DNA of 64,000 nt from contig NW_026944390.1 of assembly GCF_033439725.1 (NCBI RefSeq), forward strand, positions 2,232,001-2,296,000. The letters are read 5' to 3'. Source of the DNA: Neurospora tetraspora (Eukaryota > Ascomycota > Sordariomycetes > Sordariales > Sordariaceae). Each line of letters opens with the position of its first letter. Positions within the stretch are counted from its first letter, which is position 1. A program made the translations under genes and the position numbers. The notes under the pieces were generated by a model. The model searched no databases. It was not told where the DNA came from and saw only the letters and a list, made by a program, of their open reading frames with translations. Positions 41,701 to 55,200 of the stretch are shown here, piece after piece.

Positions 41701-44700
41701 TGTCCGTAGGAAAAGAAGAAAAAAAGAATGCTGGTTACCGACGCAGACATATCAGGGTTTTTGGTAGCCCCTAATCGCTATTAACGCCACAAAACTCCCA
41801 AATATCGGGCCCTTCCACATCCCCAGACGGCAAATCCCCGTTACTTATCAGTCCACAATCCCAAGCCATCGGGCTCCAAGACGTAGTGTAGCCATTCCGT
41901 CCCTAGCCTCCCGCCCTTACACAACTTGAAATCCCACCGTTCGGTCGGCTATCTGTGTCATACCCCCTTTCCTTCTCCCCCCCTTCTGCCCTCTCCAGAC
42001 TCACTCAGTTCCGCCCCGTCTTCTCACGTATGGCAAGATTGATCATACCACTCTGTAAGTAAGCCCAAGGAGAAAAACATAAAAAAACGGACGGCACGGC
42101 TTGTTCCGCGGTGCGGTTGTCGGGTTCCGGGACTTTCCTTGACTGTGTGGAGAAGGAAAAGGGTGTGAGAATGGGAGTCAGCACGGGCGGGTTGGTTGTA
42201 TTTTACGTTTTCTCGCCTCCTACGGGCAGTCCAGCCGTTTCTTTCTTTCAAACGCCGGGTGCACTCCTTCGTTCAGACCGACCCGAGCCTAACTTATCGA
42301 TCGACCAGATGAGAGGATACTTCACTAGGTAAGTGCCGGTTGGTCTGTTGCCTAAGGTACCTCTACTTAGTTTAAAGACAAGCGAGAGTGCACTGATCAC
42401 TGATCACTGATAACTACGCGAGAAAACTAAACGTACAATGACTAGTGGTAACGAGTGGCGGACAGGCTGGAGGGCTAGGTACTGAAGGATGGACAGACAT
42501 TGGCCGCAGTTAGTGGATGTAGTGGAGCTGAGTAAAGAGGAAGGAGGGTAAGAGGGTAGGAGGATAGGGGGGTAGGAGGGTAGGAGGGTAGGAGCCGAGA
42601 GCAGCAAGATGGAGATGGCCTGGAGATTGCCTGGGGAGAGCAGTCACTCTGTCATCTTGCCACCAGCTTGCCATATTGCCAGAGTGCCCGGCCGGAACGG
42701 CTCGCATGTGAGTCGAGTAAGCTCAGTGTGTGTGTGTGTGTGTCAATCATATCACTTAGGTTTCGTCCTCCTCTTTGTCACTCACTGTTGATCTTTGATA
42801 GCTCGGTAGTGAATGTGATTACTATCTCATGAGGTTCTGTTTGCTGGCAACATCCCAGTCTCTTCTTTGCTTCACCTACTGAACGCGGAAGACTGGCTGC
42901 CTTCTCGCTGCCTGGCTCGATGTTCTGTGGCAATTGAAGCCAAGAGACGGCCGGGAGCCCAAGACACTTGCACATTCATCCACTGCACTCAGCGAGTCCA
43001 AATGATAATGCGGCATTATGCCCTGCTGCCTTAGTTTTCCGCTTGCCCGCTTGCCCTGCTTGTACCGACTCCAGTCTTGCACACTCGGCCAGGCTGAATC
43101 ATCGCTCACGGCCCAGCTGCAAACTAACCCAACACTGTGCTTTTTCTCAGCTATCATCTAGCGGCATCCAGAACTCACTGTACTTGCGCAATCTTCGGCA
43201 TCTACTTAGGCTCGTCACTCACGTAACACAGCCAACGTCCAAAACCCTGGAATCTCAGAGCTGTGGCGGGGTTGATCTACAGAGCCAGCCCAGTCTGTGA
43301 CACCTTCCTAGTACCTTACCGTCTGCCTACCTTACCAGCTTGCCATGAAGTCCACGCCACCTACAGGGGCCGTCTGGTGTCGGAGTACTGTAGAGTTCTG
43401 GATGCCCCTGTGGTAGTACAAAGTCTGACATCGACAAGGGCCTGACATTGACAAGGGCGGGTGATAAATATGAGGGAAGCGCCGTTCCCGCCGCCGGGGC
43501 CGCTGGGGATGAAACAACAGCTTAACTGTCGCGGCCTCCAACACTGTAGCTGTAGCTGTTGGCAACTCCCCTACCCACTCTGCTAGGCACTGCAGTTCTA
43601 AACACTGGATTGGAAGGAGGTCACGCCAACGACTACTACTGTAGAGCAAGCGAGGTACCATCACCAACAAGATGTTAAGAAGGGTAGTAGAGCGATCGAT
43701 TTTACCATAGTTAAGATTTGGCTCACTAACAGAGGTACATGTTAGGGAACTGGTTTTGTCAACAGAACTGAACTGGAAGGAGTGTTGGGACTTCAGTTTG
43801 TTGAGCTGCAGTGGTTGACGTAAGAGGGTCCGGACGGTACCTACCTAGCTAGTTGTTGTTTACATCACAATTGTTGCTCCTTCAGTTCTCTGTGTGGAAG
43901 GCTTGGCTGCCCTTCGTTGATTGTAGACGTCCTGAGGGGTAACTACCAAAGTGACGCGGACGGCACTACACTTACTACGTACAGTGCGGTGTTTTCGAGG
44001 GACTAGTGATGGATCGTACTTACCTGCCGCGTACCATCGTGATGTACGATTGACCCCTTTTGGTTAGTTGGTCGGGGCTATCGGAGTCAAAAACAGGAAG
44101 GCTCATCCTCGACTCTCGACCTTTTGCTGGGATCTCTCGCTGTCTTTCTGCAGCAAAATAATTCGGCAAGAGCGTATCATGCCTGTAGCATAGGAATGCA
44201 CCACACAAATCATAGTAATGACCAGCGCATTACTTTGCGCATCGTAACCACATAGTGACTGCCATAAGTAAGTTAGAAAGCGTAGAGGTTTTGGCTTAGC
44301 CCTGCCCGACCGAGAAAGCATCGACCGCGCTGCTACTAACAACAATTGAAGACCTAAACCCAACTTTCTTTTTCAGTTCTGGTAAGTAGCTCGTGGGTTG
44401 AGAGCTTGTTTCATCATGCAGTGAACTCAAGACGACCGATGAATGCAAAAGTAAGGCAACGCGCAATCTCAGAAAACTGGTTTAAAATAGTAATAACGAA
44501 AGAAGCCGAAGGTAACGCGAAAAAAAAAAGAATACTTTCAGTACAGCGAATGAAAAGAGAAAAAAAAGGCCATCGACGGGGTTGAGTGTCCGGAAAACCG
44601 GAGTTCTCCTTGCTAGAAATAACCACCTTGAAGACACCTCTAGAGCCAGGGAGGGGTGTGTACGCTCAGCCTTGTTTCTCCGTCGCGATGAATGGTATGC

Positions 44701-45912
44701 GCAATGCAAGAAGGCAAAGCGATACCAACCGGCCGGTCAGGATCGTGGCTTGGGGTAAATCAAGCACTGGAAAACGGAGTGACCAACAACGGAAGGCATA
44801 TCAACCCGCCTTCACAGCCTCGATGTGCCGCAAACATACACCCGACCGCCACCAGCCTGGTTTCCGTCCCCGCGACCCGTCTGAGTCGAGCAAAAGAGAG
44901 ACAGAGACGGTTCATGGAGAATAACAGGCTCCAAAAGTGCGCCTATCGTGCTCTGTAGAACTCCGCCTCGCGCTTCTTCCCGTCTGGGGGGGCCAACAAC
45001 AAAAGCCGTGTTCCCGTCTCAGCGCAGTTCCCCAAACCTGTTTAGCCCCTTGGACCCCAAATCTTCCGCAATCTGTCCGTCTCCCGTCTCCATCATCTCC
45101 ACCCTTTTCCTCTGCTCTCGGCTCTGAAAAATGAAGCGAACGTGTGAAGTGTCCCAACTTCCTCGTCAATGTGTACTGACATGGAAAACATAGCGACTTG
45201 TTGGTTGGCGAACAATAAGAAGTAGTAATAAGCCAAGTAACGGAAGACTAAATAAAGAGAGCAAAAAACCGGGTATCCTTTGCAAATGCCGCGCGATATT
45301 TCATGCCATGTGTACCAGTTCCCTAGCCCCTGCCTTTGCCTTGTTTCCCATTTTCCGCCTTTAGACCCATTTTGATGTCCCTACAAGGAAAAAGAAGATA
45401 AACACAGTAAGAAACGAAATGAGAAAGACATGGCCAAGAAGGATGTTTTGGAAATGTTCGCTCCATAGATTTGGCGACGGACAAGAATGGTGTGAAAAGG
45501 AGAAACCGCAAACATCAACAGGGGAAGAATGATATGTGTTCCTTCGCCGATTGTCCTGTATCCCCGATCCCTTGAGTTGCTGCCTTATCCTATCCTTAAC
45601 CCAAGCCCCTGCCCCATGTGTGTTACCAAATCCGCAATGAAATCAGCGCAATGAAAGCAATGAAAGGTCCATCATCATTAGTATCGTAGCCATCCACGTG
45701 TGCGCATACGTTCGTCCTCCCATAGCTCTCCTTTCAGCAAGTGACTGACATCGTCTTGCTTAAGTAAACATCAACCAGCTCGAGACAATGCAATTGCTTT
45801 TCTTTATTCATGGTCTTCGTTTGACGTTTCTTCTTGGCGACATCACATTGCTGGACCATGATACAACGGTTCCGGACCGCATGCCCACGAACCAGATCTC
45901 CTTTCTGGGAGT
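38769..45912. other. Long mostly non-coding interval 3' of the NDT80 gene
   Basis: Over 7 kb of normal base composition lacks a convincing gene. T-rich runs follow the tRNA (38779-38882). A minus-strand frame at 38938-39207 (89 codons, MTLVVGYHHDAALGLGLFAS...) and one at 39728-40030 (100 codons) look somewhat protein-like but are unsupported; they could be remnants of one decayed gene. A 9-10-bp GGGTAGGAG minisatellite lies at about 42540-42595 and a TG run at 42726-42743. The segment just below 45913 is the 3' side of the NDT80-family gene. Confidence 0.45.
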
Positions 45913-48900
45913 CTATGTCATATTCATTGTCGAAGATGGCGGAATGCTGGTGGGGTAGTACCCACTAGAGCTGCTTTTGCCCTCAAATCTTCCGCAGCGT
46001 TGCTGTGAGTAGTATGAGCTGACTGGTGGATAAAACATACTGGGAAGGCCATTCTCCCCCTCGGGCTTGGCTTTTGTCGGATCATAGCCGCTGGACATTG
46101 AGGGAACAGTGTTGCTCTCTGCCTCCGTGCGACTGTGGGAGAACAGTTCAACCTGTTGATGTCTTGGGTCCGCATGCTCACTCTCGTAGATCGTTGCGGG
46201 GAAGTATTGGTATCCCTTGTGTTCCGTCATCGACTTGGCTTCGTCATGGGACATCATGGGTTCCATGGTAAGCTCATGGTGATGCCGTGCTCCATAGCCT
46301 CCTCTCGGGTCACCAAATTGCGTGAAGCCGCCAGGGAGCATCGAGCCACCAGGGTGGTAATCGCCGCCAGGCCCGAGGACTGAAGAATAACCGCCGCCAA
46401 TGCTACCGGCGCCGGAACCCCCTGGCCCGCTGCTAGTGCTTCCTCTCCTCTCATTCTGATAATGACCTGGAGACCGGCCGCGGACAATCATCTTGGCTGA
46501 CTTTCTGTAGGCTACCTTGATGTAATTGTCTGCCCCTCCCTGGCTTCCAACATCAGCCCATAGCTCGACGATGAGGTGGTAGTATTGTTGAGCAGCCCTC
46601 CTCTTGCCGTTGTTCGCCGTGGCCTGCTTGAACTGTATACGCTCGAAGGTGTGCTCAGTTGGGAGAGGGCTTTGTTGTTGCCCGTATGGCTGGTGGTCGT
46701 ATGCTCTGGATGAAGAGAGACTTCCGTCGGGGTTGTTGTACAATCCGCTCAGAGGGTGGTGGGTTTGTTGAGCCGGCTTTGGTAGCAACCGGACCTTCTC
46801 GGGCTTGGCAACCGGCCCCTTGTCTCGCTTTGGCGTATGCTGAACCAGCTCGATTGTTTGGTTGTCGCTGTCGGCTACAGCTGCAGAGATAGACATGGCA
46901 AAGCCATAGACTGTATAAGGCTGTGGCGATCCAGTCTGAACAAATTGGATCTCCGTGGTGGGAAGGTTGGGGGTCAAAGAGAAGGAGCAAACACAGGAAA
47001 AGTAGTTGCGCCTGTAGCAGGTCCACTGCTCCTCAGCAAGGAAAAAGCCCTTGTCGATGATTCCGGTAATCTCCACCTTGATGGGTGTTGCTTGAGGGCC
47101 GCCATATGAAAGGACACCACACTCGACGATGCTGGTAAGGGGGGGTATGTTGGGTTGGGTCTTTGACCCGTATGTGCCGTCCATCCTGTGTGTGTTGTAG
47201 GTTGCTGGACTAGGGGTGGGCGATAGTGGATGCCGTCTCGAGGTTATGCCGCCGAAGGATGGGGAGCGTGGAATATGATGGTCTTGCCTCCTGAAGGTTG
47301 GTGTCGTGGTTGCGTAGCTGTCTCGAATGCTGAGCTGGGAGCCTGGGTGCGGCAATGCGTTGGATCGAGGGGCATGTGCCATGCCCGAGGCAGAGGTGCT
47401 ACTAGTTGGCGTGTAAGCCTCGGGAAAGGGGTGGTGTTCCATGGCACGATAGACGGAGGTGGTGCTTAGGGGAAAATGTCTGGTATGGAGGCTCAAAGAG
47501 GAGGGGAGATGTGACACATACTTGGAGCCCAGTCGAGGCCTGACGTCCAGGCTGGTGGAATAAACAGTGGGAGCGGTAGGGAAATAGCCGTGGGCACCTC
47601 CCTCAGTGTAGCCGGTTGGTGGAGGGATCGATAGGGGGTTCAGGTTTATGAAGGAAGGCTGAGGCGGCGCCTCGATCGTCGACAGCGACGCGGTATTGTC
47701 TGTATAGCTGCTTGAGTGAGAAGAGCGGATGGGTTAGCAACAGGTACCTTGACTGTAGAGCGTCTTGCTTTGGCTAGATTGCCGAGAAGCCAACCACCCC
47801 GGACTTGAGGTGTCTGCCTGTCGTGCACCTCGACGGTACAAAGCTCCTGCCTTGCCTGACCAGGTGCTTCACGCTGCTTTGCTTGCTCAGACTGGCTGGC
47901 TGACTGGCTGACATTCAGTCTTCGCGCACCAGGCCTATCTGGCTGCCAATGCTCGCAGCTTCTCGCAACCTGAACGCTGTGTACTTTGATGCAGCGTTCA
48001 GGTTTCCCATGCGAGACACAAGTGCGCTTGTAGGACGGGGCTACGGTAGCTCCCACAACTCTCTGGTCGTACTGCCAACACTTGGCGTTGCACGGCTAGC
48101 GATGCCGACAGGATCGGAAGCACGAACACAGCGCCTTGCGGCAGGGCAACTTGCGCAAGTGGATGTAGATCGAATGAGAGCGACAACAATGGTGAGAGCA
48201 GTAATCTGGGTGCTCTAACTTGCTGATAGGCTGTAAACTGCGATGAGGCAGATCTAGCGCCGAAAGCAAGTACCCATGTTTTTGTTTTGATCCTATGCCT
48301 CGTCTTTCCTGCCCCTAACGACAACAGTTCTTGTCGAAGGTGTAATCGTTGACGAGTGATGGATGGCAAGAGTGGCGGGAAGGTAGGGGTATTGCTCTTT
48401 TTCTCAGTGCTGCCGCAAGCTACCTCGCCAGTGGTGAACGGGAAGAAGCCGAAGGAGGCGGAGGAGATTGAGAAGATGAGTGAAAATTGGAAACCGGGTA
48501 ACGGTAGCAGCCGGCGGTCTTGATGTGAGGTGAGGTAGGGTAACTCAAAACCGGTAGCTCGTGTAATATGAGATAGCCGTGATGGTAACGGCGTTCGTGA
48601 CGGGGAGATCGGGACAGGCGGAGAGAAAAGACTAAGAAATGGGAAAGTGTGTGCGGAGAGCGGACCGCGATATGGCTTTTTAACGCTGACAGGAGCTTAG
48701 TTACCCATTCCTTCGCTCCACTCGCACACTTGGGTTGCGGGAGCTTCGAATTTGCGGCGTCTTTTAGTGTGAATGGCAAGGGTAGGAGGCCGGCAAGGGT
48801 AGCTAACTGCCCACTGGTGTTGAATGATGGAATAAGAAAAGAGGCCGGGTAGAATGCAGGACAACTACACACCATGCCCGGTATGTTTAACCAGTCCACT

Positions 48901-49227
48901 GCCCTTGTACAGTTCGTGAAAATGATACTTCGGTGAGGTAAAGGTAGGTACGGAGACGAACCAAAGTTACCTTGACAGACCACCCACTGTCATACTACCA
49001 CCGTATGATGCAGAAGACGGACAGTGCCAGTGTGAATAATGACACTGAGATGCGATTTAATCTTCCACTCACGAGGGTGGAGAAAGGAAGGGAAGCAGAG
49101 AACGATAGTACACAGCCAATGAATCGAAACGTAAGAAAGCTTGTAGTGTAGTTACTTACCGCATGTCGGCTGTGGTTGGGGGGATGTCGAGACCGTAGTC
49201 AAGCTCGGCAGACGGCCCAAAGTCCTG
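45913..49227 (-). CDS. vib-1: NDT80/PhoG-family transcription factor, VIB-1/XprG type
   Basis: The large exon 47707-45913 begins within YTDNTASLSTIEAPPQPSFI and carries the NDT80/PhoG DNA-binding domain: SIVECGVLSYGGPQATPIKV, GFFLAEEQWTCYRRNYFSC, VYGFAMSISAAV, ELVQHTPKRDKGP, HTFERIQFKQATANNGKRRA, QYYHLIVELWADVG, AYRKSAKMIVRGRSPGHY. A Gly/Ser-rich low-complexity tail follows. An upstream exon 49227-49160 (DFGPSAELDYGLDIPPTTAD) splices to it across a 1,452-bp intron (GTAAGT donor, GTTGCTAAC branch). A stop codon lies in frame just 5' of that exon, so the start is in a further exon I could not fix; at least 620 residues are coded here. VIB-1 of Neurospora is required for heterokaryon-incompatibility death and for protease and cellulase expression; XprG is the Aspergillus counterpart. 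A GTATGT inside the large exon could mark a 42-bp optional intron. Confidence 0.88.
47708..49159 (-). other. 1.45-kb intron of the vib-1-like gene
   Basis: The donor GTAAGTAAC (49159) and acceptor region GCTAACCCATCCGC...CTCAAGCAG (ending 47708) are both strong. Frames inside are under 190 codons and not recognisable. For a fungus this intron is very long, which fits complex regulation or an alternative promoter downstream of the first exons. Confidence 0.7.
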
Positions 49228-52200
49228 CTAAAAATATAGCGTCAGTCAGATTTCTTTGCGGACTACCACTTTTAGTTTCATCTGATTCCCTGGGCATGTC
49301 ATATGCTTCCATTCCTCTCTTGTCCCATGTCTTCCGTCCGACAGCAACCAGCAGCGAGATGAGGCAAGCAAGCAAGGCGTGATTTAATGAAAAGCCAAAG
49401 ACAAATTAGTTGTCTGCCGTTTTCAGGCAGGGGAGGGTGTTCACTGAGCGGTCCTGATCGGTCCTGCGGGGTGCAACATGACAAGACGGCTGTGGCACGG
49501 CTTGAAGAAACTCATGGTGATGTACCCATCAGCTATGTAAGCGGATGTGGATGCGGTGCCAGACGACTGGAGGAGCATTGAGCCAAGTGATGATGCCGTT
49601 CCTGGACCATAACCATTACCGGGCTATAGGAGCCATCGGGATTGACTGGAGAGCCTAAAAGAAGCCGCAAGAGTAAGTGTTAGCGAATGATCACCACAGT
49701 CCCCATAAATGCTATAATGCTACCTAAACGAGTCGCATCGGTGATAGGTATCGTTCACGAAACAAGGGGGCTGGAAGGGAGATAGCATAACGGGAGCGAG
49801 ACGTGCCAATGGAAGGGGAAATGGAAAAATTCGAGGCATTTCGAAGACGGGATAGAGTAGGGAAGCAAATCGTCTGGTCCAAAGTGGGAGGCAACATGAT
49901 GTTTGCTCGCTGAGCTGCACTGTTGTTGCCATGCCTCGTCCAGTCTCATTCCGTCTTGTCAACATGCTAGGGTGTATGCAAGCAAAGCTTAGGTACATGG
50001 TACCAGACAGTGCCCCCAGCCGCGCAACGGCAACAGGGGAGTCAGAGACAAAAGGCAGGCTGACAGGCAGAGAGGATGGTTGATGGGACTGCAAGTACAC
50101 ACATAGTGGTACAAGCAAGTACCGCCTGCCATGCAGAGGTACATCGAGTCCTAAACAGTGAGCTTGCAGTTGGCCGTCTTTGGCCCGGCCAGACCAGTCG
50201 GAACAAGAGCAACACGGGATTCACTTCGTAGGGTTGCCCCTCAAACGATCGGGATGGAACCCTGCCGTCGTACAAAACGCGTCCAGAAGTGCATCAACTT
50301 GTTCCTTTCAACTGATGCTCTGATGGCGTATCCAGTGCAGATCTTCCAACCGTTGCCCGAGAGCGCTTGCCCGACAAAAACTAGAGAGGTCTGGAGCTTA
50401 GGAAAACTCATAGACTGTGAGCCAGGGCATCCGCCAGCCAGCGAGAGGCCGCAAGACCGACCTGGTGGGCCGGACTAAGAGCGGAATGGAACGCACTGGC
50501 GGCCGAAGATGGAGTCGATGTGCAAGCCTTGTCAAAAAAAGGATCAAGACAAAGCCGGGAAAGGCCGAAAGACGTGAAAATTGTGCAGGAGGTGAGGGAT
50601 GTGATCATCAAAACTGCCTTTCACTAACCTCTAGGATTGAACATAATTCATTTCTTCCGTCTGCGCCGCCGCTGGCTACAGCATCGAAAGACCCCGTTGT
50701 TTTTCACCTATGACTAGCCGCGTATTTGTCGTGGAAAACTCGGCTTATTCGTCTTGATTGCGCTTATATTGATGTCATCAACCTGGCCCCGGTACAGCCG
50801 AGTAAGATTTCGTCCGATTTCGCATGCCGTACAGATAGCTGTCGTCTGGTTCGATCGCCGAAGGGTCCAGGGAGTCCAGGTCCAGGGTGCTGCATACGGC
50901 CGTAGTGGCCGCAAGAATCAAGGGTCGGATGGAATAGGCGGGCAACGCAAAACAAGACCATGTTGTATCAAGAATTTAAAGGAAAAAGAAACGTGAACTA
51001 GATGGAATGCGTATTTACCTTTGAAAGCGGCGGATTCATACGAGGCTCGTGAGTGAGAAAGTTCGCTAGTGAGTGCGTTCCCTATACGAAGTCCCCTCTC
51101 CGGGGAGTAAGTCAGTGAATCTCTTCCGCTACAGTGCCAGTGCTACCCCAAAAGGTAGTAGAAAAGAGAGGCCATCTCGCGCTCCAATTAGGAGTCAGGC
51201 CTCCCAGGTCAGTTATAAGAGGAAAAGAGAGCAAGTTGCGAGTGTCCGGGTAAAAGGGAATCCAAAGGCCATGCCTCGATTCCATTGCTTGTCCTCATCC
51301 TCTCCCTCCTCTTGTTCTCCATCTTCTGTTGTTTTCTTCATCCTCTTGGTTCTCGACTCAGCAGCTCAGAGTGTATTTCTTCCCGATGTGGCTTGCTAAA
51401 ACTTGGTTGAGGATTTGATTGGTTGACTGACCTTGATATGCGCCCCTGTCATGCCAAGCGGTCAATCTACACCCCCTGTACAGCGACGAGAAAACAGCGG
51501 TTGGTGCTTGCGTCGTTATAACCTAACGATAGAAAAAAGGGTCCTGTTAGCATAACTGATCAAGTCGTTGGGCTACTCCACGAAGGGAGGTTCGGTATAA
51601 GGTTGTATATGCAGATATATAAGGATGGAGGGCACGGGCAGGAACGTGGGCAGGGAGCGAGAGGGCAAGCCCGCTGGCAAAGCAAGCGACGAATGGACCA
51701 GATGGCCCGAGACGCAATCTGAATCTGTAGCCAGGGCTCACGAGATCCAGGCTCGAAGCTCTCTTCCAAATCCATAGAAACTTGATGTTATTGGAGAGAG
51801 CTGCAGTCTTTTTTTCCGACCTCTGCCCCTAGCTCCCCATAGCTGGCTCGATGTCCCGAGATCTTGGCGGTATCGCAGCGAGGGCTTGGAGCCCGGCCAT
51901 CACGGACAGAGTTTTAGAAGGGGTGATGCACTAACATGCAAGTCAGAGAAGAAGTGTGTGTGCCTGGTCGGGATCAGTGCTTGTCCTACGTGACCAATGT
52001 CCGCTCCGATTGCTCAAAGTGATAATATGTGCAGGAAGAGTGGTCGCTACAGCCGGGAACCACAACCCCGGGTTTATCGGTCCTTCCAAGCAGGGTTCCG
52101 GCCGACAGCGAGAAAAAGGGGGAAGGAAAAAAGAGGGACAGGCTGCGGAAACACATTATCTGTGATCCTCTTCATCTTCAGCTCACCTTATTCGAAAGTT

Positions 52201-55200
52201 TTCTTGTCCCTCAGATTCTGGTCTGGTATCTTTGCGAGATGGGTACGTCGGCTGACCGCCAGGTTATGGCTTGCGGAAAATACGGCGCGGTAGAAGAGAG
52301 GCTTGCCGATGATCTTGCGGGGATGTGGAAGTCGGGAAAAAGAATCGCTCTGGAGATTCGCTCGGTGGTGCCGTAGCTGTGGCTAACTTGTTCAGAAACT
52401 TTCCTCGACCGTATGTTTCCGAGCGACGATGGCGACCGCGATTCTAGGCTGCTCCCAGCGCGTCTTCACCTGATGAACCAAGGCAATGACGCCGTACAAT
52501 CTGGTCGAGTGCAGGATCGCAAATAGGTGGCTTTCTAGTGCCCTCGATGGGACCCCGGGTGCGGTGGCTTGAAGAGGATCGTACAGAGGTGGCAAGAAGA
52601 GCGAAGGGAGTGCGGGAGTTCGTTCGGAAGTACGTCCAGCACAGCGGTGAGTCGTACAGGCAGTATGTGTGTATCTCCAGGCTAGGGCTCTCAGAACGCC
52701 AAAGAGCTCGTAGAGTAAAGGGAAAACCAAAAGATGCAGGACGGGATGGTCAGAAGGGATAACTATACCTTCTTAAGTTCAAACACGAACAAGATGGGTA
52801 GCGCAGGGGTTTGAGACAACGACGATGGGACACATGGATGCGGAGAGAAGTCAAGAGTCCCTGGTCTTTTTAATCTTAAGACAAAGCCTGATGTCCTTCC
52901 TCAGACGAGGCGATTAGGTGGACCGCGCTTTTGGTTGGCATTTCTATGCAGTAGCAGCCAGAGAGTATGATGACCCGTGGAAGCCCACGTGTGAGTCTGG
53001 GTAGAGGGTCCCCCATAAGCCTACTCCGGTGATTGAATCGAAAACACTACGCAAGACTTCAAAGCAGGGGGCCGCTCGAGTCACAAACCAACACTTCCTC
53101 TTGTCTTAATCGATAACTTGATCGGCGACCGGGATGTCAATACAGTTGATGTGCTTTCTACAAAGAAGACAATACGCATTTCTTGGGCAAGCAAGGAAAG
53201 GAAACAAGAAATTCACCAAACATATCTGCGTGATGTGACAGTTGGGCGATGTTGTCATGATGGTGCTGCCTCAAAAGGTCCGGATCTTTCACTTACCTCA
53301 TTGTTAACCTTGAAATGTTGAGTGGTATCCGTTGCAATACCGTAAGGACCCGTATTTGCCAGCGATAAACATCCGCAATCTTGAGGTCGAGGTATCAAAA
53401 GGTTCCGCGCCAGGGTAAATCGCTTCTCTGCTGGCTTCTTTGGAAACCTCGTCTTCTATGCATCAGGGTATGCACGTATCCTCCCTCCAAGGACTTCTAC
53501 AATGCGCCACAAACATCTGTTTTGATTTGAAGAGAAACCCGCCGGGCAAGGAGTGATGCCGCAGAGACGGGTAAGTGCAGACGGTTGACAGGCTTTGGGC
53601 CATTGAGAGTTGGAATCCTGCCACCCTAATCGGATGTCCCAGTCCTTAAGCCCAGTACTGCTTCATCAGGGTAGATTGCTGCAGTAAGTTCGCCTGCGCA
53701 GTTCTTTGGCTGACTGCCTGCATCACTCAAAGTCAGGCGTCGGTGATGAAGAGGCGGAAAGGTGAGAACAGGGTCAGGCCAAGGTCCAACCCACAACGGA
53801 CCAGACATTGTCAGCCAGAGGAAGGGAAATTCCGTATTGCAGTAACGACGTGCCAGCGCAGAGCTGAAGGCCCAGTCCAGAAATGCAGCACGCCTTCAGC
53901 TTTCGGCCCTATAGGTTTGACGTGTTCGGCAACGGCCGAACAAAGCTCTTGCAGGGAGACCAAATCAAGGCCATACAGGTCTGTCTTACTCGATGGAGCG
54001 GGGCCCCTTGTACCGACACATGAGGTATACAGTCGACGATGTAGTTCCGCTTCGAGACACGGGTCCAAATATGCCTCTTTTCTGTTTCCAAGAACCTCTC
54101 GGCCACGATCCCGACGTGGAGCCTCACAAGCAGATTTGGACGGGCACCTCTTCAGACACAGCCGTTGGAGTGGCCCGGGCGATACGTCCGTTACCGGGAT
54201 CGTGATGCACGCCATCGAGAGAGCATGCAAACTGCCCGGGGCCCGGCAAGGTAGTGTTCGGTGTCCCATCTCTTTCTTGCCCCCACACACCAAAGACCAA
54301 ACGAGTAAGGGGATGCTCTGCGGTAGGGAGGTCAGCAGCTGGGCTGAGGGAAGTTTCTTTTGCTCCATGATCCATTGGATTTGCCCGTTTCAGCATTGGG
54401 GTCCAATCATGTCCTACTGTGTTGGGACGACCCTTGGTGCCCCATGACTGAAGGTCCAGCGAGACGACGGGCAGGGGGGGACGAATGATCAATCTGGGAG
54501 GCACGGACGAAAATACCGCTCGGCCGTTCTTTTTCCCCTCGCCAAAAGCTTGACTTGGAAGTATCGGTACTATTCTCCTTGTTGCTGCCTGCCGCTGCTG
54601 ATCTGATGGTTGCTCTACCGCGTGGCCATTATGAGCTGATGCTGCCGATCCATGAGAAAAGGGGTGAGTGGACGAAGGGCAGGAGGTCGTTTGTGCAGGT
54701 TTCCGTCTTTCTTCGAATAGATGCATGTGTCCAGCCATCAAACCCGAGGCTGGCGCTAGGCTTGCTGGTGTAGAGCGCTCCTATGACTCCATAGCGGAAG
54801 GGGGCAAGAGGTTCATCCAATTGTTTCAGATGAGATATTCTTTCGGCCGTTTCGTCTGCTACCCGGGGGGTTCAGGCAGGTTCGGCCAGCGATTGGCTGA
54901 GGACTTGCACAGGATGACAGTAAGAGGTACTCGGAAGAACTGCTTGTCCTTGAGGAAGCAGGTCGTTTTCCTAGCTGATCCGGGGTAATTAGAGTGAATG
55001 GCATGGCTTTGCGTTCCTGTTTCGACGATAGCAAATCTCGGATGAGGGTTGTTGTAGTGCATTATCTTGGAGTCGTTGAAAACTGACCATACGGAAGCGG
55101 GTGAGACTTGGCAGACGAAGAGCTTATGGAAACAGGTCTTTTTCTCAATGAAATACCGGTATCATGACTGCCTCAGCGATCGGTTCGGGCCACTCAGCGA

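Noticed and set aside
42540-42595. G-quadruplex in the GGGTAGGAG array
   Set aside because: Runs of three or more G are too few at the usual loop lengths; I could not make four proper tracts.
53743-54447. 234-codon open frame on + (and 185 codons on -)
   Set aside because: Composition looks random, both strands are open together and no domain is visible.
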